From Ctenosaura bakeri (lineage: Eukaryota; Chordata; Lepidosauria; Squamata; Iguanidae), in contig CAOLHI010000251.1 of assembly GCA_948474755.1 (NCBI GenBank), positions 930,001 to 994,000 of the forward strand: a stretch of 64,000 bases of DNA. Direction: 5' to 3'. Each line of letters opens with the position of its first letter. Within the stretch, counting starts at the first letter, position 1. The notes beneath the pieces were generated by a model that saw nothing but the letters and a program-made list of their open reading frames with translations, did not search any database and was not told the origin of the DNA. Both the position numbers and the translations under genes were made by a program. Shown piece after piece: positions 46,843 through 57,030 of the stretch.

Positions 46843-47046
46843 TTATCACAGGGCTTTCTCGGCAAAATTTATTCAGAGGGGGCTCACTTCTTCCTTCCTC
46901 TGAGGTTGAGAGAATGTGACTTGCCCAACATTTCCAAGTGGGGATTTGAACCCTGGTCTCCAGAGTCACAGTCCAATGCTCAAACCACTACACCACACTG
47001 TCTTAGGGTTGCCTTAAGTCATGTAATCACTTGAAGGCACACAACA
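46843..47046 (-). mobile_element. tRNA-derived SINE joined to an opposite-facing tail
   Basis: 46843-47001 is a minus-orientation SINE (TTATCACAGGGCTTTCTCGG, TTTATTCAGAGGGGGC, B-box complement GGGGATTTGAACCCTGG, AAACCACTACACCACACTG). Directly after it, 47002-47046 is the tail in plus orientation (TTAGGGTTGCCTTAAGTC, CACTTGAAGGCACACAACAA). The minus copy lacks its own tail tip. Confidence 0.8.
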
Positions 47047-47756
47047 AGTGGGACTGTAGCTGAAATCCCACAGGGATCCAGCTATGAATCCCCAAAGCAG
47101 ACCCATTAAATTAGAAGGAAGTTGGTAAGTCAACAATTACGTTAAATACCAGCTGTTCAGCTGGTTCATCCTAGCTAAGATCAACAAGTAGGTTTAGGCT
47201 GCAGCTTCTACAAGGGACTTAAGTCACCTAGGGGACCTTTTTTCCCTTTTTAATTACACTTCATGATATATTGCAACCCACTTTTAAAATTCTGATTCAG
47301 GAATAGCATATTATGTGACACAGAAGCTGCTATTACGAAAGCATATCTAAATCACCCATGGGCTCACAACTAGTTTCATGATTCTTTGAATCTAGTCTTA
47401 ACAACTTTAAAGAAGTAGAACTGCAATGTGTGAACTCAAGAGATTTTTAAAAAATCACATACCTATAAAATTCTGTAAGGCAAAAAGAATGTGGACTAAA
47501 GGTTTTGGATTTGTTAACACGAAAACATTATGTAATTGTAAAGAAGCCCAAGTCTCCATTTTGTGGAGGCTTCTCTTTAAACTTGTTAGACCAGGATGGG
47601 AGCAAGGTGGATTAATCAACTTCTAGGCAGTTAGAAGAAGGACCTCGAAGCAGCAGACCCGAGTGAGAATTTTTCCCCATTGGCCTGGTTCCTGGTTCTA
47701 AATAAAGGACCAAATCAGACTCTGAATTTCATAATTGCTATCTTGCTATGAAAGAA
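47047..47756. other. Non-coding sequence, nothing recognised
   Basis: AT-rich unique-looking sequence. Confidence 0.5.
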
Positions 47757-47910
47757 TACTGTATTTGTCAGCATATATCTGCACCAGTGTATAAGACGCT
47801 CCCTATTTATACACCAACAAACACTATTTGCCAGTGTATAAGACACACCCCATTTTCAAACAGTATTTTTCAGGGAAAAAAGTGACTCTTACATGCCAGC
47901 AAATACAGTA
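47757..47910. mobile_element. Short DNA transposon, 154 bp, intact ends
   Basis: The left end TACTGTATTTGTCAGCATAT and the reverse complement of the right end TACTGTATTTGCTGGCATGT are inverted repeats. Inner blocks TGTATAAGACGCTCC and TGTATAAGACACACCCC repeat. If the ends are CTGTATTTG, the flanking TA on each side would be the duplication. It is the same family as the split element at 20606-22333. Confidence 0.75.
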
Positions 47911-49258
47911 CTTGCCAAAAAAACAAAAACAAACCCAGAACTGTAAGCAAGACAAATGCAATGAAGGGAATTATTTATGGTCTACAGATTGAAAGCTTTC
48001 TTATATTTCTGCAACAACTTTTTATTTCAGATGTTAGGCTCTGCCAACAACAAGGCTAAGTAGCAAATAATTCCTTGCTGTCCAGGAACAATCTCCTCAA
48101 GCGGCTGGCACACTAACGTTATATCCAGTTTTTAAGACTGGCTCATAATGTTGAGTCTATAGCATGGTGGACCAGAGATTTCTGCCAGTCTCATTCATAT
48201 TACTTTAGCATGTGAACTGGGAAGGCACTGATCAGCACTACAACAATCCAATGGTTGGATTCCTACCCCAGAAGCAGGTATGGGCTCCCTGTATCCCTAC
48301 TCAGCTCCCATTGCTGACCATTTGTCATATGAGATAAAACATACAGCAACAAACATATGGAACAACCCCTTCTCCAGTCACACAGTGGATGCGAGGAAGT
48401 AAGTTATTTATCCATTGCCACTTAGCTTCATTATTTGCTAGGCAATTATCTCTAGCCTTCCTAGTGCTTTATTATATGCCCAACTCTGAAGGAAGGAATG
48501 TTCCTACAATGATTTTTTTTTCTTACTGAAATTTATGTAACAGTGTCATGCCCTTAACAGCTGAAGCCAAGCTGAGTAAACTATAGTAAACAATTTGACT
48601 GCCACTCATTTTACATATATACTTAGGGATTATAGTAAGCTTTTATATTTTATAGTATACATTAATGCAATGTAATACATTTTTGTGCAAATTTATTGAA
48701 ATACAGTATTTTATAACTATTTCATTTTAAAAGTCCTACTAGCCGAAGGGCCATTCATTTCCTTGTGCTAAACATCACAAGCAATCTACAGACAGTAGCA
48801 ATTCCAAGCTATTCTAATATTGTTTTTACGATCCCCTTCTATTCTTCCAAGTATCCACTAAGGTTGTGCTCCTAAAAGCCAGTTGAAATTGGAGCACTTT
48901 GCTCCAAGGCTCTTAACCTCCCTTACTTTGCTGCTGTGGTAAAAATCCAAACATAGTAGCTGTTTTATCAGGTTATATAGACAGCACTGCTGTCTATATA
49001 TTTGTACAATGCAATAGTCTACATGCATCATTGGTTATATCTTATTGAAGAAGCATCATTTTCCATCAAGCCACAAGAAACATACATACTTCTTCCATGT
49101 CCAAATTCAAAATACTACCTGCCATGTAACAGACTCACAGAATGAGTTTAGTGGGATAATCAGTTACTAGACAGAGCTTAGAGAACTCATTTTTTAAAAA
49201 AAACCTATAATCTTTTATTGATACGTATGAACCAAATTAAAGTAGAGCATGGAAAGAT
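47911..49258. other. Non-coding sequence, nothing recognised
   Basis: AT-rich unique-looking sequence. The palindromic phrase AGACAGCACTGCTGTCT occurs at 48979-48995. Confidence 0.5.
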
Positions 49259-49320
49259 TCTTTGGACTACAACTCCCCAAATTCCCACCGCCCATGCTGG
49301 CAGAGAATTCTAGGACTTGT
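49259..49320. mobile_element. Small palindromic MITE fragment
   Basis: TTTGGACTACAACTCCCCAA, then CGCCCATGCTGGCAGAGAAT and TCTAGGACTTGTTT: arms of the 'GGACTACAACTCCCAGAATCC' MITE type, partly mirrored. Confidence 0.5.
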
Positions 49321-49507
49321 TTAAAAAAGGGAATCTATATCTATTAAATTACCCTGTGCATGTGGCAAGGCACAACAAGGCACATGCTTGAGGTGTTGAA
49401 AGAACCTGGGTGCACTTCCAATTATAAGGTGTGTCAAAAACAACACAAATATTGTGGATGGAGTATTGCGAATCCTTTCAAAAGAGACAGAGTGTATCCA
49501 TGTTGAG

Positions 49508-49745
49508 TTGTACAACTCAAGCACTCTGATACCACTATAACTGCCACTGGGTCCATCCTAGGGAATCCAGTTTGTGGAGGGACTTAGAATGCTCTGTTAG
49601 GAAGATTTAATGCTGTAGTTCAAAAAAGGGCATCAGAGAAGTCTAAGCGCTTCCTCCTCAGACTACAAATCTCAGGATTCCATGTGACAGGATCACAGCA
49701 GTTAAGCTGAGATCAAACTACTATAATTGTACAGTGTGAATAGAC
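49508..49745. mobile_element. Palindromic MITE, about 240 bp
   Basis: CTGATACCACTATAACTGCC on the left is mirrored by GATCAAACTACTATAATTGT on the right. GCTGTAGTTCAAAAAAGGGC is mirrored by CCTCAGACTACAAATCTCAG. The outer context TACAGTGTGAATAGACC is typical of this family's right end. Related copies are at 56840-57030 and 21375-21485. Confidence 0.65.
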
Positions 49746-50087
49746 CTATTGTTGTGCTTAACCTGTTGCAACAAGAACAAGGATAAGATATGCAGTTCCT
49801 TGAAAATTAACAAATGTTTACTACAGCATAAAGCTTTGGTACACTACCACCTACTTCATCAGATGCATGAAATGTCATCTCAGTTGACAGAATATTAACT
49901 ATGCACTTGGTGGGATGGGGGACTGGAACCAGCAGGGTCGGAGAAACTCAAAATGTAAGTAGTACAAATAGTGATGATCACTTTAAGAATAGGCATTAAC
50001 AAACAGTAGGTGGATGGGAATGCAACTATCTTTACATGAATAAGGTGATACGGAGTTGGGTCAAAAGACTTCTGTCCTTATTCCAGC
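49746..50087. other. Non-coding sequence with a repeat fragment
   Basis: 49790-49885 (AGCATAAAGCTTTGGTACAC, ACTTCATCAGATGCATGAAA) resembles part of the dispersed repeat at 45530-45735. The rest is unremarkable. Confidence 0.45.
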
Positions 50088-50346
50088 TGTTAAGACAGTG
50101 GTTCTCAACCTGGGGGTCGGGATCCCTTTGGGGGTCGAATGACCATTTCACAGGGGTCGCCACTCCTCAATCCTGCCCCCCTTTTAAAAGAAGGTGGCCT
50201 CAGAGCCAATGGGAGCAGTGCTTCTGAGACCCCTGTGCTGGGAGGAGGGGAGAGGAGGCATGCGGGGCGTTTCCCTGTCTTTCCCTGCCTGGTGGGAAAG
50301 CACGGAAGGAACCCGAGGTGGAGCTGGAGGTGCGGAGAGTGGGAGT

Positions 50347-50440
50347 AGAGAGCTGGAGCCTGAATGTTAAGGCAGAGGTGAGGACACTGAGAGGAGAGAG
50401 CTGGAGCCGAAGCGTTAAGGTGGAGGTGAGGAGAGGAGAC
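50347..50440. repeat. 48-bp direct repeat inside the SPIN-like element
   Basis: AGAGAGCTGGAGCCTGAATG at 50347 recurs as AGAGAGCTGGAGCCGAAGCG at 50395, each followed by TTAAGG and a GAGGTGAGGA segment. Confidence 0.8.
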
Positions 50441-50442
50441 CT

Positions 50443-50517
50443 GAAAACCCCAGGATTCCATAGGATGGTGAAAGTGGAATAATAGCGCTGTAACAGTCTA
50501 GTGCAGAAATAGCCAGG
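50443..50517. mobile_element. Half of a long-palindrome MITE
   Basis: CCCCAGGATTCCATAGGATG, GTGAAAGTGGAATAATAGCG, CTGTAACAGTCTAGTGCAGA: only the right arm of the family at 43379-43516, lying inside the SPIN-like element. Confidence 0.8.
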
Positions 50518-51082
50518 ATGACTTTCTCCTCTCGCTTTTGTTGTGCATGGACCTTTGGCGCTTGCCACATGCACGTGTTGTGTTCTTCACCCTGACTGTC
50601 TTGCATTCCTTGCTTTTTGTATGTTCAGCGTCCGCACTCTCTTTGAGGGAGGGAGGGAATGAAACAAAACGCGTCTGCTTATGCCGCCGCCATCTTTCCT
50701 CTCTCCCTGTCCTTTCCTCCCTGCGTCTCGTGTAAAATGTGGGCTGTTTCGGCATTGCCTTTGGGAGTGACTGGCTTTTTGAACTGTGGAAACCCAACAT
50801 TCAGAACTAGAACTACTGCCTTAATTCTGGCATTGATGGACGCTTTCTGTGCTTAAAAAAGGGGGGAGGGTTACCAGTTTTTAGGCATTAGAAGTCTATC
50901 CAGAGCAGTGATTTAGGGCAGTGTTTCCAATCTATTTAATGTTGGAAATAACTAACTAACTAACTAACTAATAAATAAATAAATAATAACGAAAATGATT
51001 TTATGGTTGGGGGTCACCACAACATGAGGAACTGTATTAAGGGGTCGCGACATTAGGAAGGTTGAGAACCACTGTGTTAAGA

Positions 51083-51215
51083 GATGAGAGTTAAATGTCT
51101 CGAAGCATTCTTGTTTTGCACTGTAATATATCTTTGGATTTCTTTTGAAGGATGGCCACCCTGAACTATACTTCCACTGTTTTTGAATTACTGCAATGTC
51201 TGGTATCCAATCTGG

Positions 51216-51246
<31 letters not shown>

Positions 51247-51285
51247 AATTGCTTGTCCTATGCAGAAAGGACCAAGGCACTGCTA
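51083..51285. other. Non-coding sequence with (GT)n
   Basis: A GT microsatellite lies at about 51224-51246. Nothing else was recognised. Confidence 0.7.
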
Positions 51286-51468
51286 TGCCACCTCCACACT
51301 AGACTGTTATAGTGCTATTATTCCACTTTCAACATGTTATGGATTCCTAGTATTTGCAGTTTAAGGAGGGGTCTCAAAAGCCCCTCCCTAAACTGCAAAC
51401 CCCAGGATTCCATGGGATGTTGAAAGTGGAATAATAGCACTATAACAGTCTAGTGTGGAAATGGCCCT
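51286..51468. mobile_element. Long-palindrome MITE (GGCCATTTCTGC family)
   Basis: CCACACTAGACTGTTATAGT and GCTATTATTCCACTTTCAAC on the left pair with GTTGAAAGTGGAATAATAGC and ACTATAACAGTCTAGTGTGG on the right. The centre pairs TTGCAGTTTAAGGAGGGGTC with CCCCTCCCTAAACTGCAAAC. The extreme left tip is damaged. Confidence 0.87.
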
Positions 51469-51782
51469 ACTGAGGTGCCACAAGATGCTGTGCACACTGA
51501 GGCTACTCAAACTTAAAACAGACATATTCAAATATTTTAGGAAAATAATAATAAACTCAAGTCCCAACCAGTAACTTGAAACAGAGATAATAAAGAAAGG
51601 GCAAACATCACCTATGAAAATTTCAGGAATTACATATTATTTTAGTGAAATGAAATTCAACATCCACAAAAGAAAGATACCTTACTGCCCAACCAATATG
51701 CACAAAACACATAGCTCCTGGGTCCACTGATGTATATGTCCTAACATAGGTAGATGCAGATTCCAGTAGCCCTTCAGAAACC
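51469..51782. other. Non-coding sequence, nothing recognised
   Basis: AT-rich sequence just outside the recognisable DIRS coding remains. It could include its lost 3' part, but no terminal repeat is visible. Confidence 0.45.
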
Positions 51783-51784
51783 AT

Positions 51785-52490
51785 TTAATCACTCAATGGG
51801 TTCTGGAAACAGGAAGGCTTGCCAATAATTTGGAAACTTAAAGAAATTCCTGCCAGGTAACATCTTATGGAAGAGAGAAAAAGACCTTTGTTAGACAGTA
51901 ATAGAAAAAAACTGCAGCACATGGTGGCCTTATGCTTGTTCCTGAGAGATCTCTCTTGGTGACCAAAAACAACAATTAAAAAAAAAATAAAAAAGGAATT
52001 TGTTCCATTTATATACATAGGACGTCTGGGTAGCAAGCCTACACGCAGCAGCGATGATGAGTCAAACTGGTACAGAAGATAGTCTAGAGAAATGCCCTTC
52101 AAGTTATCATCCTGAGGGTGTCCAGGTCAATGTCTCACTTGCCTGTTGTGCAGCATCAAGAGATCCAGTCTCTCTGGCAGCCAGAAGTAGGAACCCTGAA
52201 TGAGATGGAGAAGACGAGGCAAACCAAGGCTGTCTGGGCCACCACAGAGTGATTGGGATGTACTTCACCTTGTATCTCCGAATTTGGGCAATCACCCTGG
52301 TGATGAGGGGAAAGCGAAGAAAAACATACAAGACGGAGCCTCCCAATGAAACAGGAAGCTATTGCCAAGTGAACCCTTCCCCCAATGTGCCCTGGAGAAA
52401 TAGGTTTGGCACTGTCTGTTCTGCGGCAAGGTGAAAAGGTCCACTTCTGGAGTGCCCAATCTTGTGAAGATAGTACGAGGGGTGTCAGGG
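51785..52490 (-). pseudogene. DIRS pol linker and truncated tyrosine recombinase
   Basis: The linker reads LYVFLRFPLITRVIAQIRRY, then PITLWWPRQPWFA, a motif region I associate with DIRS-type pol proteins between RNase H and recombinase. After a frame change, ACRLATQTSYVYKWNKF (52045-52000) matches the N-terminal 'kPSTrrsYlykWnrF' pattern of tyrosine recombinases, and LLSNKGLFLSSIRCYLAGIS (near 51880-51825) the following helix. The catalytic R…HxxR…Y part lies beyond the truncation. A short A/T-rich stretch at 51975-52000 disrupts the frame. Confidence 0.7.
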
Positions 52491-52494
52491 TGAG

Positions 52495-53207
52495 GTCTCT
52501 ATTTATGGCAAGAGCCTGCCATCTTGCTAAGAGCATTAAGTAAAACATTCTCCTTTTCTGGAAGATGGTTCACAGACATGGAAATGCATCTGTCAATGCA
52601 CCAGTCCCACAGATGAAGAAGGAGCAGTGTGCTCAGCTTCATTCCTCCCTGTCTGTTCAGGCAGAATACTACTATGGTGTTTCCAGAGACTCCTTGAACA
52701 ACCCTGCCATGCAAGAGAATTCTGAAGACTCTGAAGGCCTTTTCCAAAGTCAACATCTTGAGAGCACTGATGTGGAGACTGCTTTCTGTCCTCCATGTGA
52801 ACTCCCCATCCTTCCATGGAAGCATCCATAGTCAATGATATTATGGGCTGATGAGGAAAGAAGGGCATGGCAGCGTCAATGTTCTTGGGACCAAGCCATC
52901 ACACCAGGAATTGATGAATGGTGCTCAGTATCATTAGCCACAGATGGAGAGAGTCAAAGAGCAGGTCGAAACAGGACAGGAACTAGGTCTGCAGCTGATG
53001 CATTTGAAGCTTCGGGTGAGGTATCACCAATGTCACAGAGGCCATGGACCTAAGCAGCACTTGAATGTCTTTGGTGCACAGTTTGCAAGTGTAGTGGCAC
53101 CAGTAAGCAGCTTTTGTGATTCCTGAATCTTGAAGCAGATGAGATGTGGGAACCCAGAATGGCACCAATGAACCTGACTGTTTAGGATTGCTCCAGATGA
53201 GACTTCT
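52495..53207 (-). pseudogene. DIRS RT end and RNase H remnant, catalytic residues lost
   Basis: The RT end straddles the L1 insertion: [16 protein letters not shown] is read from 54870 towards 54816 and completed after 53207 with VRFIGAILGSH. The RNase H region starts with TMDASMEGWGVHMED near 52830, corresponding to the first catalytic Asp. It then shifts frame to LHISALKMLTLEKAF, where the usual Glu is Lys. NTIVVFCLNRQGG follows, where the Asp before NT is Gly, and then VNHLPEKENVLLNALSKMAG, where the usual Asp of 'ADALS' is Asn. Three of the expected acidic residues are therefore replaced. The enzyme cannot be active. Confidence 0.82.
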
Positions 53208-54815
53208 ATTGTTGTTGTTATTATTATTTTAAAATTTCTATACATATATTTAAAAATTACTAAATTAACATATCTTTCCATCCCATTCTTCTACCCTCCC
53301 CCTCTGCGTCTTCCATTTCTACATTTTTGATGGACTTACATTTGTAACTTAATAAAATATCTTTGTCTCATTATAATGTTACATCTACTGAACCTTCTAC
53401 CATTTCTTTTTCAATTTCATAATTTTACCCTCTTGAAGCAATAAATAAAAGAAAAGAAAATCTCAATTTATTATTTTACCACACAATTGATTAATATACT
53501 TTATTATTGACCCCACTCTTTTTCAAATTCCTGCAGTGTTCTCTCTTGTATAGTTAGCTTCCCCATTTCTACTGCATCCAATATCCTTAATAACCAATCT
53601 TCCAACTGTGGTGTTTCTTGCCCTTTCCATGTTTGTGCATATACTATCCTTGCTGTAGATATCATGTATAGTAATAATTTATTACTTACTTTCAATTCTA
53701 GTTGCTTCTCAGTCAACAAATACATTCAAGTTTCATCCCAAATGAGATATTTAGTATTTTGCTAATTATGTTACAACTTCGTTCCCAAAAATTCTTAGCC
53801 TCTTTACATAACCACCACATATGACAAAAGTTTCCTTTCTTTTCTCCGCATTTCCAATAGTTCTCTTGATCCTTTTTTTGTAAACCTTGCATATTTGTCA
53901 TGGTGTTATGTACCACCAATACAGCATTTTATAATAGTTTTCTTTTAGTCCTATATTTAGAATAAATTTCAAATCTTTGCCCCATGACTTTTGCCACTTT
54001 TCTAACACAACTGTATCACCAATATTCTTTATCCACTTTACCGTATATTCTTTCATTTGTTCCTGTTCCAATTCTCTTTTTAATAATAGTTTGTTTAAGT
54101 TAGCTATTATTCTGGATTGTTTGAATAATAATATGTCATCCAAATCATGATAGTCTTTCTCAGTTCTAATTTAAGATCCATCTTGAACTTTTCTTATAGC
54201 TGTCTATATGGAAACCATTGTAAGTCTATTCTTTGTTCCTTTAATTCTTCTCTTATTTTCTGTCTAGGTGGTTTTCCATCCCATATTAGGAAATCTTTAT
54301 ATCTCAGCCAGTCACCAGCTTTTGATCTTCCCCCCATAAAAACATCCGCTTGAGGAGCTATCCACTTTGGGATTTTATTATAGAATTTGCATTTATATAT
54401 TGTCCAAAATTTAGTCAAAGATTTCCTTATGTAATGATTTTGAAAATCACTATTTTTTGTTGTTGTACCATAATTATACATGCTAACCAAAACAAAACAA
54501 TGCATGCCTCTTGTTGTAGCAGCCTTTTATCTTTCATATTGATCTCTTGACCAATCTAGACCACTGGCATGATAATATAATTTTAAGTCTGGCAAATCCA
54601 TTGTGCCTGTCTTTCAAGTCTTATAACATTTTCCATTGTACCCTTGGTTTTTTTTCAGCTCAGAAAGGTTTAGAGATGTCTTTATTCCATTCTTTAAATT
54701 GTATAGTATCCATAATTATGGGTAAATTCTGGAAGAAGAACATCATTTTTGGAAGCACTGTCATTTTAACTGTTGCAAATCTGCCCATTAACAACAGTTT
54801 CATCTCATTCCATCT
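53208..54815 (-). mobile_element. 5'-truncated L1 LINE, 1608 bp, nested in DIRS
   Basis: A perfect 13-bp target duplication AGATGAGACTTCT flanks it (53195-53207 and 54816-54828). In minus orientation the 3' end at 53208 begins with the complement of an A-rich tail containing AAC/AAT repeats, the normal L1 3' signature. Only the last part of ORF2 remains. The long intact duplication fits L1 target-primed integration. It is younger than the DIRS element it split. Confidence 0.93.
53504..54800 (-). pseudogene. L1 ORF2 C-terminal remnant
   Basis: Read on the minus strand, 54800-54700 gives [18 protein letters not shown], the post-RT region of L1 ORF2. 54505-54194 includes KSLTKFWTIYKCKFYNKIPK and WLRYKDFLIWDGKPPRQK. 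53919-53713 holds the C-terminal cysteine/histidine motif (YWKCGEKKGNFCHMWWLC). 53725-53504 ends with WGQ, the usual ORF2 terminus. Frames change several times (near 54530, 54180, 53900 and 53720), so no protein is made. The RT active site and endonuclease are absent by truncation. Confidence 0.88.
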
Positions 54816-54904
54816 AGATGAGACTTCTCATAGTTCATGATCAAACCCAAAGAGTTGAGGAAAAGGAGTATGAGGTTGATGTTTGCAAGAAAGCAAGACC
54901 AGGA

Positions 54905-56589
54905 ATGGAAACAAAGAAACATCTGTTAAACTGACTCTTGCTCTCCCAGGCTCACAGGAGAAGAATGCACTGCTGGTATGCCCCAAGAAGTAGATGATGA
55001 GTCTGAATCAGAATTGTCTGATGTCAATGAGCCACAGAGGGAACACCTACTAATACAAGACAGAGAAGGAGAGTTACAAGAAGGAAACCTTAGAACCAGG
55101 GTTTGAACCTGTTTAGGAAGCACCAGCAGTGGTGTCTGGTAAGCAGTGGATTCAGACAATTGAACCAAATGCAAAGGCTGAGAAGGGAACTCAGCACATG
55201 CCAAAGGAGACTTCGCACCAGAGTGTTCTCAGTGGAGAAATCATGGCCTGATCAGTACTGAAGGTGAAGATGTTAAAGCAGGGTATGAATGTTGATACTG
55301 GCTACAATGGTGGTATTGCGGCCTACACTGGTGACGAAGTAGGTCATGCAGACTACATTGGTGATGAAGTCCCATCATTGGTAAAGTGGTCTGGAATCAC
55401 AGGAATGATGCCAGTCTTGCTGACACTCCTTTCAGTTGACTTTGGAAGATGGGAGCGGCCATACCAATAGTATGGAGAATGTGCACAGTGTGACTGGTAC
55501 TGTTCATAACCCTTATGGCCACATTTCCCCAAATCATGCCCATCCCAGTGACAGTATTGACAGTACAAAAGTGATCTAGACCAATGACCCCCAGACCAAG
55601 ACAGAGATGTCTCAGAAGACAGAGACTGAGCACCAATGCTGAACTGACCAATCAGACAGAGGAGAAAAATTCTTCTTCAATGGAGCCAACAGCAAGGGAG
55701 AACCAAAAACAGGAATCAAGCATGTCAGCCCAGGAGACCTCTGTGAAGTCTCAGAAGGCAATTCAACTGTCTCTCCTTCAGAGGCTGTGCCAACCTGCAC
55801 CACTTGAGCAGATTCCTCCGCAGAAGGTTCTGCATGTTCTTCCCAAACAGGAAATGAGTGGTAAGAATCATCGAAACCAGTACTGACTCTAAAAAGGGGG
55901 GCTAAGAAGAGCAGTCAGATGAATGTGGTAGTGAAGAGGGAGACCTAGGTCACGAAACATGCTTCACCTTTTTTACCTCCACCTTTTCCAATGTCTAAAG
56001 GTGGAAGCGTCCAATTTGACAGAACGTCCTCATGTCAAAGGGACACAAGACCAAGCCTCCGTATTGACAGAATGGGTCAGTATCAACTAATTCTAACTGC
56101 TGAGTTGGATGCAGGACTTATGGATCTATCTACTGCATTGGGGTCTTGCAAAGACCACCTGACAACAACACAGACTGAGGAACCAGAGGCAGTCAGAGCA
56201 GAAGACAACTGTGGTACAGATCCACATCCCAAATCCAAAGTCTTATAAGTTGGTGAGAAGGCATGCTTGCATAAGAGCGCCTTGAGCCAAGATGAGCAGT
56301 TCTTACACACCTGAGGGGTGAATGCCTTACAATGGGCAATGACTCCCACAATGTGACCTTCTCCTAGGCACAATAAACAGTGTGAATGTCTGTCCCTCCT
56401 GGGGATTTTTGCCTCACAGGAAGTACACTTTTTAAACAAAACCAAGGAGGCCATCACTGGCCACTGAGGGAAACCACTAATGAAGAGCCAAGAAACCATG
56501 AATGTAGCCAAGGAAACAGTCCAAGTCAAGCCAAGAACAGAATCCAAAAGCCAATAAATCAAATCAAGATCAAAAGACTGTAAAGTCAA
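54905..56589 (-). pseudogene. DIRS gag-like remnant
   Basis: The first minus-strand segment (56589-56083) contains a Cys/His cluster starting near residue 53: CTSCEAKIPRRDRHSHC, then CLGEGHIVG and a further CKAF…CKNC. This spacing resembles the CxxC…HxxC…C motif of vertebrate DIRS gag proteins, which package element RNA. Further along are a serine/glutamate-rich stretch (about 55800-55600), an aromatic-rich piece with YYWYGRSHLPKS (about 55480-55440) and an acidic DNSDSDSSS tract near 55020. Stops and frameshifts separate all of them. Assignment rests on the zinc-binding motif plus the downstream pol remains. Confidence 0.65.
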
Positions 56590-56640
56590 AATCCAGTTTG
56601 AAAGTCAAAAAATCAATCAGAAAGAAGTATGAAAGAAGTG

Positions 56641-56839
56641 AAACATCTCACCTTTGATGCTGATACCAAAGTACACGAAAAGGGACTGAGAGTCTGAGTG
56701 TGAATCAGGCTGGTCATGTGGACCAGGAAGGAGGGCCCAAACCTTTTACTGAACCTTGTTTCAGTACAAGATAAATGGAAGCATCCAAACTTCTCAACTA
56801 TTGCAGTATGACACCATTTTAAACTCAACGGCTCTGTCC
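56641..56839. other. Possible 5' flank of the DIRS element
   Basis: Non-coding sequence adjoining the gag remnant. No inverted terminal repeat or split direct repeat could be recognised. Confidence 0.35.
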
Positions 56840-57030
56840 TACCAAACTCTTGCGTTTAGAATTCTCAGCTTCAGAACTCTAGGGCTATAATTCAGGAAAG
56901 TGGATTGGATCTCTTCAGCAGAAAATTCTAGGCATCTCACCAAAGTATGGCTCTCAGGATTTTAACAGCTATGGCAATTAAAATGGTATCAGGTTGCTAT
57001 AACTGAGTAGTATGAATACGCCCAGAGAAA
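56840..57030. mobile_element. Decayed palindromic MITE
   Basis: GAATTCTCAGCTTCAGAACT with GGGCTATAATTCAGGAAAG on the left, GGCTCTCAGGATTTTAACAG and GTATCAGGTTGCTATAACTG on the right, and the family-type right edge AGTAGTATGAATACGCCCA. It is related to 49508-49745. Confidence 0.5.

Larger units (their letters stand above)
50096..51074. mobile_element. SPIN/OC1-like hAT element, 979 bp
   Basis: The ends are CAGTGGTTCTCAACCTGGGG and, complemented from the right, CAGTGGTTCTCAACCTTCCT. A perfect 8-bp duplication TGTTAAGA flanks it (50088-50095 and 51075-51082). The left sub-terminal block (GGGGGTCGAATGACCATTTC, ACAGGGGTCGCC) and the right block (TTATGGTTGGGGGTCACCAC, AACATGAGGAACTGTATTAA, GGGGTCGCGACATTAGGAAG) are as I remember the SPIN/OC1 group of hAT transposons, known for horizontal transfer among vertebrates. 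No transposase frame is present. The interior is unusual: GC-rich sequence with a 48-bp repeat, half of a palindromic MITE, and a second GC-rich block. Confidence 0.88.
51783..56640 (-). mobile_element. Broken DIRS-like retrotransposon, interrupted by L1
   Basis: The minus strand carries, in order from high to low coordinate, a gag-like region with a cysteine/histidine motif (about 56590-54930), the end of a reverse transcriptase (54900-54829 continuing at 53207-53090), RNase H (52868-52495), a linker typical of DIRS pol (52490-52107) and the start of a tyrosine recombinase (about 52100-51785). RT/RNase H followed by a tyrosine recombinase instead of a DDE integrase is the DIRS signature. Most of the RT, including its catalytic box, is missing between gag and the RT remnant, and the recombinase ends before its catalytic residues. 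Both outer boundaries are approximate; the inverted terminal repeats expected of DIRS were not seen. Confidence 0.8.

Noticed and set aside
50105..50574. Overlapping 118- and 124-codon minus-strand ORFs
   Set aside because: They lie in the GC-rich repeated filler of the SPIN-like element; proline/leucine/serine-rich frames on both strands are expected from that composition.
53504..54505. Several minus-strand ORFs as a novel multi-protein system
   Set aside because: Together they are consecutive frame-broken parts of L1 ORF2, bounded by a perfect target duplication.
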